From: Mycolicibacterium xanthum
GTDB taxonomy: Bacteria > Actinomycetota > Actinomycetes > Mycobacteriales > Mycobacteriaceae
NCBI RefSeq assembly: GCF_019710635.1
Contig: NZ_JAIFZS010000063.1
Location: 1 to 64,000 of the forward strand
Direction of reading: 5' to 3'
Length of the DNA stretch: 64,000 nucleotides
Under the pieces are notes generated by a model that ran no database searches, was not told the DNA's origin, and saw only the letters and a list, made by a program, of their open reading frames with translations. Of this stretch, positions 26,001-34,919 are shown one piece after another; position 1 is the stretch's first letter, and every line of letters begins with the position of its first letter. A program made the translations under genes and the position numbers.

Positions 26001-27740
26001 GAGGACAGCCCGATCCCTGCGGACTGGTTGTACGAGCCCACCTGGCCGAGCCGTCCGCTGCCCGCCGGCGACGCCGGTGCGGCCGGCTCGTGGCGGGTGC
26101 TCGGGGACGACGAACTGGCCGCCGAACTCGGTCGCGGCCGGGCCGACGCCGTGGACAACGTGCTCTACGCACCCGCCGCCACCGGCTCGCCGATCGACGT
26201 CGCATCGGCCTACGAGCTCTTCAACGAGGCGCGGCGCATCGCCGCCGAGCTGATCGAACTGCCGTCACCGCCCCGACTGTTCTTCCTGACCCGCAACGCC
26301 CAGCCGGTCGCCGACGGGGACCGGGCCAATCCCGTCCATGCGGTGCTCTGGGGCCTGGGCCGCACCCTGGCCCTCGAGCACCCCGAGATCTGGGGCGGTG
26401 TCATCGACGTCGACGAGTCGATGCCGGCGGTGCTGACCGCTCGCCACGTGCGCGCCGAGGCGAGCGCCGGCGACCGGGAGGACCAGGTCGTCCACCGGGC
26501 CGGCGCCCGCCATGTGCCGCGTCTACAGCCAACGGCGGCAACGGGATCCGGTACCACACTGACCACGGCCGGCAGCCACCTGGTGATCGGGGCCACCGGC
26601 CACATCGGTCCGCATCTGATCCGGCAGCTCGCCGACATGGGCGCCGGAACGATCGTCGCGGTTTCCCGGAATCCCGGCGGACGGCTCGACGACCTGGGCG
26701 CAAAACTCGCATCCGCGGGGACGACGCTGGTCCAGGTGGCCGCCGACGTCACCGACCAGACCGCCATGGCGGCGTTGTTCGACCGGTTCGGCACCGAACT
26801 CCCCGCGCTCGAGGGCATCTACCTCGCGGCGTTCGCCGGTGGGCCGGTGACGTTGTCCGACATGACCGACGACGACGTGAACACCATGTTCCGTCCGAAG
26901 CTGGACGCACTGGGTGTGCTGCACGCGCTGTCACTGAGAACCGATGTCCGCCAGTTCGTTCTGTTCTCGTCGATCTCCGGTCTGCTCGGTTCGCGCTGGC
27001 TCGCCCACTACACGGCGACCAGCACCTTCCTGGACACCTTCGCCTACGCCCGGCGCAACCTCGGCCTGCCCGCCACCGTCGTGAACTGGGGACTGTGGAA
27101 ATCTCTGGCCGACCAACAGTCCGATGCGGGACAGGTGATGTCCGACGCCGGGCTCCAGCCGATGCCCGACGGGGTGGCCATCCGCGCCTTGCCGCTGCTG
27201 CTGGGTCCCGATGCGCCGGTGCGGTCCACCGTGGTCGACGCGGACTGGCCACTGCTGGCGACGGCCTATCGCACCCGCGGAGCGCTGCGCATCGTCGACG
27301 ACGTCTTGGCGCGCCAACAGGCCGCCGAGTCGGCCGCGCCCGAGAGCGAATTCTGCAAGGCCCTGCGCGAGAGCCCACCCGAGCTGCGCCGCGGGCTGTT
27401 GGCCGAGCACATCGGCACGATGGCGTCGGCCGTGATCGGACTGGCGCCCGACGAAACCCTGGACCCGGAAGCGGGATTCTTCCAACTCGGCATGGATTCG
27501 CTGATGAGCGTCACGCTTCAGCGCCGCCTCAGCGCAAGCCTGGGCATCGCATTGCCCGCGGCACTGATCTACGAGTACCCGAGCATCTCGAGTCTGACCG
27601 ACGCCCTGTGCGAGCGCATGGGGGTGGCGGCGGCCGAGATCCCGGGGACCTCGCCATCGGGCCTTGGCGCACGAGCCCAGCAACGCGCTCGCGCCCGTCA
27701 GGGCGCCCAGGCGAACAGACGGAAAGGACATCGGGTTTGA
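23031..27740 (+). CDS. Type I PKS, PpsA-like (ACP-KS-AT-KR-ACP)
   Basis: This 1569-residue modular PKS accepts an acyl chain from the FAAL on an N-terminal ACP (Ser43 in GVGSRD). It extends the chain once and reduces the keto group to a hydroxyl. Domain order: ACP (about 8-85); KS (about 98-525), with Cys271 in DTACSSSLVAVHL, ETHGTGT and KTNLGH; AT (about 625-930), with Ser717 in GHSMGE. The KR (about 1010-1450) has GATGHIG at about 1186 and an intact Ser/Tyr pair (FSSISG, HYTATSTF). The C-terminal ACP has Ser1490 in LGMDSLMSV. An ACP at both ends is the hallmark of PpsA; this protein is shorter than PpsA (1876). The AT motif VASHH does not settle malonyl versus methylmalonyl use. The C-terminal tail is strongly basic. 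The stop overlaps the next PKS. Confidence 0.93.
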   Translation: MTSSGDEAADLRHWLVDYLVTNIGCDPDVIELDTPLNELGVGSRDAVVLCGELSEVLGRQVSPVDLWQNPTIEGLAHALAHPDTEAPHATRNGVPAPLSEPIAIIGLGCRLPGDVEGPDALWDLLTARRSAVSTVPDDRWQAFDDGSPQTAETLAETTRWGSFLSDIAGFDADFFGITPREADYIDPQQRLLLEVTVEALEQAGIPAESLQRSQTGVFVGACVSEYGYLASRDLSQIDAWTGTGGALSIIANRLSYFLDLHGPSLTVDTACSSSLVAVHLACQSLRTGQSELAIAGGVNLLLSPVVTRSFDRAGAMSPTGACHAFDAAADGFVRGEGCGVAVLKRLSDALRDGDRVLAVVRGSAVNQDGRSNGLMAPNPAAQAAALRAACADAGVEPAEVDFVETHGTGTLLGDPIEARALGAVYGRGRQPDAPLLVGAVKTNLGHLEAAAGIVGLIKATLAVQRGEIPPNQHFDTPNPHIPFDELGLKVVDHAVQWPAARHPRRAGVSSFGFGGTNAHVVLEQAPPAPLPLPVLVPAVTTLVVSGKSPDRLAATASTLADWMTGAGSAVPLADVAHTLNHHRTHQPSFATVCAADRAEAVAGLRALAAGQYAPGVVGPHQGSCGTGTVFVYSGQGSQWAGMGRQLLADEPAFAAAVTKLEPDFVAEVGFSLHDVLASGRELSGIEQIQPVLVGVQLALTALWRSYRVEPDAVIGHSMGEVTAAVVAGALTPAEGFRVIARRSQLMSRRADKGAIALLELDAPATEALIADVPDVTVAVYASPRQTVVAGPAEAIDAVIDRAGRQNTFARKVNVDVASHHAMMDPILPELKDALADLVPGFPVIPVISTVENAGESPQFDADHWVANLRNPVRFSQAVAIAGTTNRTFIEISPHPLLTRAISDTLEDPETGNKHHHSLGTLQRDTHDTVAFHTSLNATHTVRPPLGEHPPEPHPALPATPWRHTRHWIDFAPPLSTNGFGARKGRRPLAAEDSPIPADWLYEPTWPSRPLPAGDAGAAGSWRVLGDDELAAELGRGRADAVDNVLYAPAATGSPIDVASAYELFNEARRIAAELIELPSPPRLFFLTRNAQPVADGDRANPVHAVLWGLGRTLALEHPEIWGGVIDVDESMPAVLTARHVRAEASAGDREDQVVHRAGARHVPRLQPTAATGSGTTLTTAGSHLVIGATGHIGPHLIRQLADMGAGTIVAVSRNPGGRLDDLGAKLASAGTTLVQVAADVTDQTAMAALFDRFGTELPALEGIYLAAFAGGPVTLSDMTDDDVNTMFRPKLDALGVLHALSLRTDVRQFVLFSSISGLLGSRWLAHYTATSTFLDTFAYARRNLGLPATVVNWGLWKSLADQQSDAGQVMSDAGLQPMPDGVAIRALPLLLGPDAPVRSTVVDADWPLLATAYRTRGALRIVDDVLARQQAAESAAPESEFCKALRESPPELRRGLLAEHIGTMASAVIGLAPDETLDPEAGFFQLGMDSLMSVTLQRRLSASLGIALPAALIYEYPSISSLTDALCERMGVAAAEIPGTSPSGLGARAQQRARARQGAQANRRKGHRV

Positions 27741-30700
27741 CTACCGACGACGGACTCGTGACCACAGCGGATGGGCTGTCGCCCAACGCTGTTGCGGTCA
27801 TCGGAATGGCCGGCCGGTTCCCCGGCGCGGACTCGGTGACGGCGTTCTGGGAGAACCTGACCCGCGGTGAGGAGTCCATCACCACCCTGCCCGAGGAGGA
27901 ACTCGCCGCCGCGGGCGTCAGTGCCGAGACGCTGGCCGACCCCACGTACGTCCGGCGCGCGGCCCTGCTCGACGCGGTCGACGAGTTCGACGCGGAGTAC
28001 TTCGGCATCACCCCCTACACCGCCCGGATGATGGACCCCCAACAGCGACTGTTCCTGCAGACCGCGTGGCATGCCCTGGAGGATTCCGGGTACGACCCCG
28101 CCACCTACGACGGAGCGATCGGTGTCTTCGCCGCCAGTACCGCCAGCGGCTACCTGATGGACAACCTGATGTCGCACCGCGACCCCAAGAGGCTGGTCGG
28201 CGAGGGCATCACCGTCGAGATGTTCAACCTGGTCCTGCTCAACGACAAGGACTACCTGGCCACCCGGGTGTCGCACGAGCTGAATCTGCGCGGGCCGAGC
28301 CTATCGGTGCAGACCGCGTGTTCGTCGTCGCTGGTCGCGGTGCACCTCGCCTGCCAGAGCCTGTTGTCCGGCGAGTGCGACATGGCCCTGACCGGTGCCT
28401 CCGCGATCCGGGTGCCGCATCGCGTCGGCTACACCTACGAGCCCGGCGCGATGGTCTCGCCTTCGGGCCACTGCCGGCCGTTCGACGTCAGGTCCGACGG
28501 CACGATCTTCGGCAGCGGTGTCGCGGCGTTGATACTCAAGCCGTTGCAGGCCGCACTCGACGACGGCGACCGCATCCACGCCGTCATCCGCGGCTCGGCG
28601 ATCAACAACGACGGCTCGGTGAAGATGACCTATGCGGCGCCCGCCGTCGCCGGCCAGGCAGAGGTCATCGCCGAAGCTCATGCCGTCGCCGAGGTGGACT
28701 CCTCGACGATCGGATTCGTGGAGACCCACGGCACCGGCACCCCGCTGGGCGACCCGATCGAAATCGAGGCCCTCCGGCAGGCATTCGAGGTCTCCGACCA
28801 TGACAGGCCGGCCCCGTGCGTCCTGGGTTCGGTCAAGTCGAACATCGGCCACCTGGACGCGGCCTCCGGGATCGCCGGGCTGGTCAAGACGATCCTGTGC
28901 CTGAAGAACAAGGCGATTCCCCCGACGGTGCACTACACCGCCCCCAACCCCGAGCTGCACCTCGGGGACACGCCGTTCGCGGTGTCGAACACCTACACGC
29001 CGTGGGAGTCCGACGCACCGCGCCGTGCCGGGGTGAGCTCTTTCGGTGTCGGCGGCACCAATGCACACGTCGTCGTCGAGGAGGCGCCCCAGACGTTCCC
29101 CGCCGCGGTGGTTGCGGGCCGTCCGCAGGTGCTGTTGTTGTCCGCCCGCACCGCCGACTCTCTGCACGACGCCAAGGCTGCGCTGGCCGCCGAACTGTCC
29201 GGGGACGAGAACCTGTCGCTGCCCGACGTGGCGTTCACGCTTGCCGGCCGCCGGGCACACGAGGTGCGGATGGCCGCCGTCGTCGCCGATCGCGCCGACG
29301 CCTGCGCCGTGCTGGGCGCCCAACCCGGCGGCCAGGAGCACGAGAACGTCTGGGTCGGTCACTGCCCACCGGGCGGTACGCCGGGCGCGCAACGGGCGGC
29401 GTTCCTGTTTCCCGGGCAGGGCGCCCAGCACGTCGGCATGGCCCGGGGGCTCTACGACACCGAGCCGGTGTTCGCCGAGAACTTCGACCGGTGTGCCGCC
29501 GGCTTCGCCGAGGAGCTGGGCATCGACCTCAGGACCGAGGTGTTCGAGGGGACCGGCGGTCGGGGACTGGAGCCCACCGACCTGGCCCAGCCGGCGCTGT
29601 TCACCGTGGAGTACTCGCTGGCGCACCTGGTGATGTCCTACGGCGTGACCCCGACGGCGCTGGCCGGGCACAGCATCGGCGAACTCGTGGCGGCCACCCT
29701 GGCCGGGGTTTTCGATCTGGACGCCGCCATCAAGGTGGTCGCGATGCGGGCGCGCCTGATGCACGCCGCGCCGGCGGGTGCCATGGTGGCGGTGGCGTCG
29801 AGCCCCGACGACATCGCCCATCTGACCGCCGATGTCGACCTGGCCGCGGTCAACGAGTTCGGCAGCTGTGTGCTCGCCGGCCCCGACGCGGCGATCCGCG
29901 ACGTCACCAACCGCCTCGCCGCCGCCGGCATCGTGGCCCGGCGCGTCCGCACCTCACATGCGTTCCACTCCCAGTCGATGGACCCGGTGCTCGCCCCGTT
30001 CACCGAATTCCTGTGCACCCTGACGCTGCACGCGCCGCGCATCCCGATGCTGTCCAACGTGACCGGCACCTGGATGACCGACGACGAGGCCACCGATCCG
30101 AATCGCTGGGCCCAGCACATCCGGTCCACCGTACGGTTTGCCGACGAGGTCCAGACCCTGCTCGGCGACACCCACCGCGTGCTCGTCGAGGTGGGTCCCG
30201 GCGGCAGCCTGACCGGATCGGCCGTGCGGATGCCGGACTGGTCGGAAACCCACCGCGCGGTGCGCCTGATGCGCCATCCGGTACAGACCCGCGACGATCG
30301 GGACGCGTTCCTGCTCGCCCTCGGGCAACTCTGGTCGGCAGGCGTCGAGGTGGACTGGACCCGGCTGTACGGCGAGCACCCGCGCCGTGTCACCCTGCCC
30401 GGCTATGCCTTTGCGCGCCAGCGCCATTGGATCGAGCCGGACAGCACCGCGGTGCGCGGGCCCCGCGGCACCCGGGACGGGGCACCCGCAGCCGAGACCG
30501 GGCCGGCCGGCGGCCAGGGTGCAGCGCCGACGGATGCCCGCGCGCAGATGCAGGCCACCCTGCAACGGATCTGGTCGCAGTGTCTGGGTGTCGATTCGGT
30601 TGGGCCGGGCGACAACTTCTTCGACCTCGGCGGCGACTCGCTGGTCGCGATCGGCGTCGCGATGACCGCCGGACACGAAGGTGTGGAGCTCACCCCGCAG

Positions 30701-32206
30701 GACCTCTACGACAACGGCACCCTGGCCGAACTCGCCGACACCCTCGTGGCGCGCCACGCGTCGGGCGGCCTGGCAAGCCAGGACATCGACGAGCTGAATC
30801 CCCCGGTGCCGCCGAACATTCTGCGCTTCCTCGACGGCGGACTCGCCGAGCCGGGCCGCTGGCGGGTGCCGATGGTGCTGCGCATCGACTCCCGGGTCAG
30901 TCGTGAGGACGTCTCGGCCGTGATCGGTTCGGTCGTCGACCACCACGACGCCCTGCGCATGCGGGTCGTCAACCGGGCCGGTGTCTGGGAGCAGCAGATC
31001 GGCGAGCGCGGCGAGTTCACCGACCTCGCCGAGCAGGCGCTGCCCACCGACGCCGGGCCGGGCACCTCCCGGGAACGGGAAGCCCTGCAGTCCATCGTGT
31101 CCGACGCCCTGGCGGCCCCGGATCTGACCAGCTCACCGTTGACGGCCGCCTATGTCGTCGATGGGCAGGGCCGGCCCCGGTTCCTGGTGATCACCCTGCA
31201 CGCGATGGTCGACGACCCCACCTCGCGCGAGGTGCTGGCCACCGACCTGCTGACCGGATTCGGACAGCGACTCGCCGGCAACGACATCACGCTGGAAGCG
31301 GCCACCACGAGCTGGCGGGCGTGGTCGCAACGCTGCGCGGCGCTCGCCGCCCACCCGGCGGTGCTCGACCGGCGCAGCTACTGGATCGACGCCGAGACCG
31401 CGGCGACGGTGCGGCTGGCCGACACCGGCGTCACCGGTGCGCCCGAACCCGACGACCTGGTCAGGCTCGCCGTCGCGCTGACGCCCGAGCAGACCTCGCA
31501 GATCGACAACGCCCGCCGCGTGTTGCAGGCATCGACCGAGGAGATCCTGCTGGCCGCGCTCGCACGCGGCCTCGCCGAGACCGTCGGCGAGGGTGTCGCC
31601 ACCGTCGATCTCGCCGGCGCCGGGCGATCCGTGCTGCGGCCGGACGTGGACTTCCACCGGACGATCGGCTGGTTCTCGACGATCTACCCGGTCGCGCTGC
31701 CCTGTATGGGCGGTCAGGCGGCCAGCGCGGCCCAGTTGCTCTCCGAGGTCGGCCGGACCGTGAAGGCGGTGCCGCACCACGGGATCGGCTACGGACTCCT
31801 GCGGTACCTGCACGCCCCGACCGCGGGCCTGCTCGGGGCCGCGGGCACCGCGGACATATCCCTGTCCTATCTCGGCATGATCCCCGAGTGGCAGGACAGC
31901 GATGCCGCGGTGCAGTTCGACGGTGACAGCGAGCGGACGGTCCGGGAGACGTTGCCGGGCTTGGGTCATGCGCTCGAACTGCGGACCTACCGGCATGGCG
32001 GCGTGCTGCACGTCGACTGGTGGTATGACGGCCGGCGGGTGCCCGCCGGCACCGTCGAGGCGCTCGCCGAACGGTTCCCGGCCACCGTGATGCAACTGCT
32101 CGGTGACGCGCTGATGGGTGACGAGGACGGCGCCGACAGCGAGGCCGAGGACGAGGCGCTCGCCCTCGTCGACCTGTCGGCAGCGGTCTTCGACGACGAT
32201 GAGTAG
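27737..32206 (+). CDS. Type I PKS, PpsE-like (KS-AT-ACP-condensation-like)
   Basis: This 1489-residue PKS resembles PpsE (1488 residues), the terminating module of phthiocerol synthesis. Domains are KS (about 15-440; Cys195 in QTACSSSLVAVHL) and AT (about 560-860; Ser646 in GHSIGE, with HAFH at about 740, the usual malonyl motif). ACP follows (Ser968 in LGGDSLVAI), then a C-terminal condensation/acyltransferase-like domain with VVDHHDALRM (about 1070) and HAMVDD (about 1155). There is no KR, DH or ER, so the beta-keto group is left unreduced. I start it at TTG 27737, overlapping the previous stop as TTGA, because AAGGA lies 8 nt upstream; GTG 27758 is the alternative. The first residues are acidic, complementing the basic tail of the preceding PKS. 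Confidence 0.93.
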   Translation: MTTDDGLVTTADGLSPNAVAVIGMAGRFPGADSVTAFWENLTRGEESITTLPEEELAAAGVSAETLADPTYVRRAALLDAVDEFDAEYFGITPYTARMMDPQQRLFLQTAWHALEDSGYDPATYDGAIGVFAASTASGYLMDNLMSHRDPKRLVGEGITVEMFNLVLLNDKDYLATRVSHELNLRGPSLSVQTACSSSLVAVHLACQSLLSGECDMALTGASAIRVPHRVGYTYEPGAMVSPSGHCRPFDVRSDGTIFGSGVAALILKPLQAALDDGDRIHAVIRGSAINNDGSVKMTYAAPAVAGQAEVIAEAHAVAEVDSSTIGFVETHGTGTPLGDPIEIEALRQAFEVSDHDRPAPCVLGSVKSNIGHLDAASGIAGLVKTILCLKNKAIPPTVHYTAPNPELHLGDTPFAVSNTYTPWESDAPRRAGVSSFGVGGTNAHVVVEEAPQTFPAAVVAGRPQVLLLSARTADSLHDAKAALAAELSGDENLSLPDVAFTLAGRRAHEVRMAAVVADRADACAVLGAQPGGQEHENVWVGHCPPGGTPGAQRAAFLFPGQGAQHVGMARGLYDTEPVFAENFDRCAAGFAEELGIDLRTEVFEGTGGRGLEPTDLAQPALFTVEYSLAHLVMSYGVTPTALAGHSIGELVAATLAGVFDLDAAIKVVAMRARLMHAAPAGAMVAVASSPDDIAHLTADVDLAAVNEFGSCVLAGPDAAIRDVTNRLAAAGIVARRVRTSHAFHSQSMDPVLAPFTEFLCTLTLHAPRIPMLSNVTGTWMTDDEATDPNRWAQHIRSTVRFADEVQTLLGDTHRVLVEVGPGGSLTGSAVRMPDWSETHRAVRLMRHPVQTRDDRDAFLLALGQLWSAGVEVDWTRLYGEHPRRVTLPGYAFARQRHWIEPDSTAVRGPRGTRDGAPAAETGPAGGQGAAPTDARAQMQATLQRIWSQCLGVDSVGPGDNFFDLGGDSLVAIGVAMTAGHEGVELTPQDLYDNGTLAELADTLVARHASGGLASQDIDELNPPVPPNILRFLDGGLAEPGRWRVPMVLRIDSRVSREDVSAVIGSVVDHHDALRMRVVNRAGVWEQQIGERGEFTDLAEQALPTDAGPGTSREREALQSIVSDALAAPDLTSSPLTAAYVVDGQGRPRFLVITLHAMVDDPTSREVLATDLLTGFGQRLAGNDITLEAATTSWRAWSQRCAALAAHPAVLDRRSYWIDAETAATVRLADTGVTGAPEPDDLVRLAVALTPEQTSQIDNARRVLQASTEEILLAALARGLAETVGEGVATVDLAGAGRSVLRPDVDFHRTIGWFSTIYPVALPCMGGQAASAAQLLSEVGRTVKAVPHHGIGYGLLRYLHAPTAGLLGAAGTADISLSYLGMIPEWQDSDAAVQFDGDSERTVRETLPGLGHALELRTYRHGGVLHVDWWYDGRRVPAGTVEALAERFPATVMQLLGDALMGDEDGADSEAEDEALALVDLSAAVFDDDE

Positions 32207-32211
32207 GTGAG

Positions 32212-33219
32212 ATGTCAGAATTCGACAACGGTGTGGATGTCGGCGTAGCCGTAGAGGGCATCGGAAAGTCATTCGGTTCCGTCGATGCGTTGCACGACAT
32301 CTCCTTCGATGTGGGCCGCGGCGAGGTCGTCGCGCTGCTCGGCCCCAACGGCGCGGGCAAGACGACCACCGTGGAGATCCTGTCCACACTGACGATGCCG
32401 GACCGCGGCCGCGCTCGGGTGGCCGGCTTCGACGTGGTCACCGACCCGGCGATGGTGCGCCGGTCGATCATGCTGACCGGTCAGCACGTGGCGCTCGACG
32501 AGATGCTCACCGGCTACGAGAACCTGGTGATGTTCGGCCGGTTGCAGGGTCTGAAGAAGTCCGCGGCCAAGGCTCGCGCCCGGGAGCTGCTGCGCGAATT
32601 CGACCTGGAGCACGCCGCCGAGCGGCGGGTCGGCACCTACTCGGGTGGTATGCGCAGACGCGTCGACATCGCCTGCGGGTTGGTGGTCCGTCCCGAGGTG
32701 GTGTTCCTCGACGAGCCGACCACGGGCCTGGACCCGCGTAGCCGGCAAGCCATTTGGGAGCTGGTCACCACTTTCAAGGACGCCGGCATAGCGACGCTGT
32801 TGACCACCCAGTACCTCGAAGAGGCCGACGCGCTCAGCAACCGGATCATCGTGATCGATCACGGCACCATCGTCGCGCAGGGAACCGCAGACGACCTCAA
32901 GGAGCGTACCGGCGGGACATTCTGTGAGATCGTGCCCAGCGACCCGGCCGACGTTCCCGCCGTTGCGGCAGCCCTGGGTCCGCTGCTCCCCGAGGCCAGC
33001 CGGTTCGCGCTCACCCCCGAGTCCGACCGCGTCAGCATGCCGGCTCCCGACGGGCCGAGCACGCTGGGCGCCGCACTGACGCTATTGAACTCGGCGAACA
33101 TCGAACTGGCCGACATCGCGTTGCGCCGGCCGTCGCTCGACGACGTGTTCATGTCGCTGACGGGAAACCCCGCCGGCGACACACCCGAAGAACGCGTGGC
33201 CGGCGAGGTCTTTTCGTGA
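32212..33219 (+). CDS. drrA: DrrA-like ABC transporter ATPase
   Basis: This is the nucleotide-binding subunit of a DrrABC exporter, the type that moves PDIM across the membrane in M. tuberculosis. The 335 residues contain Walker A GPNGAGKTTT (about 45), signature YSGGMRRRVDIA (about 143) and Walker B VVFLDEPTTGLDP. A C-terminal extension (about 230-335) is typical of drug-resistance ABC ATPases. It starts 5 nt after the PpsE-like gene and overlaps drrB by 4 nt, placing it in the same transcript as the PKSs. Confidence 0.93.
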   Translation: MSEFDNGVDVGVAVEGIGKSFGSVDALHDISFDVGRGEVVALLGPNGAGKTTTVEILSTLTMPDRGRARVAGFDVVTDPAMVRRSIMLTGQHVALDEMLTGYENLVMFGRLQGLKKSAAKARARELLREFDLEHAAERRVGTYSGGMRRRVDIACGLVVRPEVVFLDEPTTGLDPRSRQAIWELVTTFKDAGIATLLTTQYLEEADALSNRIIVIDHGTIVAQGTADDLKERTGGTFCEIVPSDPADVPAVAAALGPLLPEASRFALTPESDRVSMPAPDGPSTLGAALTLLNSANIELADIALRRPSLDDVFMSLTGNPAGDTPEERVAGEVFS

Positions 33220-34028
33220 CCGCGTTGACTGCGCACACGCGACCGGCCCCATCCGGAGCGCAGCAGTGGTGGGTACTGACGAGACGACTGATCGCTCCCA
33301 CACTGCGCAACGGCGAGGTTGCGGTGGGGGTGGCCGTATCGGTGGCAGCGACGGCGAGCCTCTACATCCCGCTGAACCGGCTCATGGACGGGCCCGACCT
33401 GGAAATGAGCAGCTACGCGCAGTACCTGGTGCCGCTGATCGTTTTGCAGGCCATCGCATTCGCGTCCATTTCCACCGCCTTCCGGGCCGCCACCGACTCG
33501 GTTCAGGGCATCAACCGCCGTTTCCAGTCCCTGCCGGTCCCGTCGCTGACCCCGTTGGCGGCCCGGATCACCGCGAGTCTCTACCGCTGCGTGATCGGGT
33601 TGGCCGTCGCGCTGGCGTGCGGGTATGTCATCGGTTTCCGTTTCTACCGCGGCCCTTGGAACGCCGTGGCGTTCTGCCTGCTGACGCTGCTGATCGGCAT
33701 GGCCCTCGCGCTCCTCGGTGACACCCTCGGCACGAAGTCGCGAGATCCTGCGGCAACCGCGCAGTGGCTGCTGCTGCCGCAGCTGATCTTCGGCTTCCTG
33801 TCGGTGGGAATCCAACCGCTGCACAGGTTTCCGGAGTGGATACAGCCGGTCGTCGAGAATCAGCCCATCTCCCGGTTCGTCTACGCCATGCAGGCACTCG
33901 CCGGCGACTCCGGCGACGGGGTGCCTCCCGTCACCGGGGCGGTGATCGGACGGGCCCTGACCTGGGTGGCGGTTGTCGTGTCGGTGACGTTGCCGTGGGC
34001 TGTTGTGATCTACCGGCGGAGAACCTGA
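33216..34028 (+). CDS. drrB: DrrB-like ABC-2 transporter permease
   Basis: This 270-residue membrane permease has about six helices, among them YLVPLIVLQAIAFASIS, IGLAVALACGYVIGF, AFCLLTLLIGMALALLG and a final VAVVVSVTLPWAVVIY. It carries the ABC-2 loop IQPLHRFPEWIQPVVENQPI. The GTG start overlaps the drrA stop as GTGA, and the TGATG junction joins it to drrC. Together with DrrA and DrrC it should form the lipid exporter of this locus. Confidence 0.9.
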   Translation: MTALTAHTRPAPSGAQQWWVLTRRLIAPTLRNGEVAVGVAVSVAATASLYIPLNRLMDGPDLEMSSYAQYLVPLIVLQAIAFASISTAFRAATDSVQGINRRFQSLPVPSLTPLAARITASLYRCVIGLAVALACGYVIGFRFYRGPWNAVAFCLLTLLIGMALALLGDTLGTKSRDPAATAQWLLLPQLIFGFLSVGIQPLHRFPEWIQPVVENQPISRFVYAMQALAGDSGDGVPPVTGAVIGRALTWVAVVVSVTLPWAVVIYRRRT

Positions 34029-34849
34029 TGACGGTGCTGGACGGCGCGGCCGCCGGGACCGGACGCCATCCGGAGAACTCGCTGCCCGCCCTGCTGTCGC
34101 AGACCGTGGTGCTGACCCGGCGGCTGCTCGTCCGGTCGGTTCGCACACCGATGACACTCGTGCACGCCGTGCTGCTGCCCGTGGCGTTCCTGCTCACGCT
34201 CAAGGTCGTCTTCGGTGACTCGATCACGACCATCACCGGTGAGAACGCGCTGTACCGCAGCGTGCCGTTGGTGGCACTGGTGGCGACGATGTCGGGCTCG
34301 ACGACGGGGATGGTCGGAATCAACGCCGAACGCCTGGACGGGTTCCTGGCCCGAATGTGGTCGCTGCCCGTCCACCGCGCGGCCGGTCTGCTGTCGCGGC
34401 TGGGCGCCGAGACGGTGCGTCTGCTCGTCACGACGCTGGTCATCATGGCGACCGGAATGCTCCTCGGCTTCCGCTTCCACCGCGGGGTGGGCGGCGCGCT
34501 GGTGTGGATCGCCATCCCGGTGATCTTCGGTCTGGCATTCGCTGCGCTGGCCACCACCGCCGCGCTGTACTGGCCCAAGGCGGTCATGGTGGAGGCGATG
34601 CAGCCCGTGATCATCCTGGGTGCCACGTTCTGCACGGGGTTCGTGCCGGTGGACAAGTACCCCGACTGGGTGCAGCCGTTCGTCAGCCACCAACCGATGT
34701 CGCCGGCCGTCGACGCGATGCGCGGGTTGTCGGTCGGTGGGCCGGTGCTGTCTCCGATGGTCACCACCCTGGTGTGGTGCGCCGCGATCTTCGCGGTGTG
34801 CCTGTGGCCGATCATGGTGGGCTACCGCAGGGCGAGCACCAGCCGGTGA
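34028..34849 (+). CDS. drrC: DrrC-like ABC-2 transporter permease
   Basis: This 273-residue permease is the second membrane subunit of the exporter. About six helices are present, including LVHAVLLPVAFLLTLKVVF, LVTTLVIMATGMLLGF and WIAIPVIFGLAFAALA. The ABC-2 signature FVPVDKYPDWVQPFVSHQPM parallels that in DrrB. The ATG at 34028 shares its A with the drrB stop. The loop TTGMVGINAERLDGFLARMWSLP resembles the conserved cytoplasmic region of DrrC proteins. It ends 70 bp before the acyltransferase gene. Confidence 0.9.
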   Translation: MTVLDGAAAGTGRHPENSLPALLSQTVVLTRRLLVRSVRTPMTLVHAVLLPVAFLLTLKVVFGDSITTITGENALYRSVPLVALVATMSGSTTGMVGINAERLDGFLARMWSLPVHRAAGLLSRLGAETVRLLVTTLVIMATGMLLGFRFHRGVGGALVWIAIPVIFGLAFAALATTAALYWPKAVMVEAMQPVIILGATFCTGFVPVDKYPDWVQPFVSHQPMSPAVDAMRGLSVGGPVLSPMVTTLVWCAAIFAVCLWPIMVGYRRASTSR

Positions 34850-34869
34850 CCGGCGTGCCATCGACATCC

Positions 34870-34904
34870 ACTGACATGCACTGACATGCACTGACATGCA
34901 CTGA
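34870..34904 (+). repeat. Decamer tandem repeat before the PapA5-like gene
   Basis: Three perfect copies of ACTGACATGC plus a half copy (ACTGA) run from 34870 to 34904 and end against the ribosome-binding site AAAGGAAGGA of the next gene. A stop (TGA) and a start-like ATG recur in each unit. It looks like a slippage-prone leader. Confidence 0.9.
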
Positions 34905-34919
34905 AAGGAAGGATCACGG

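Noticed and set aside
26570..27110. Possible inactive ketoreductase in the PpsA-like PKS, because of the non-standard GATGHIG motif
   Set aside because: The glycine spacing is intact and the catalytic Ser and Tyr regions (FSSISG, HYTATSTF) are present. As I recall, PpsA has a similar motif, so the domain is probably active.
25910..27736. Upstream in-frame extension of the PpsE-like PKS
   Set aside because: It lies wholly within the PpsA-like gene in another frame and is Arg/Gly-rich shadow sequence. A ribosome-binding site and TTG start at 27737 explain the true beginning.
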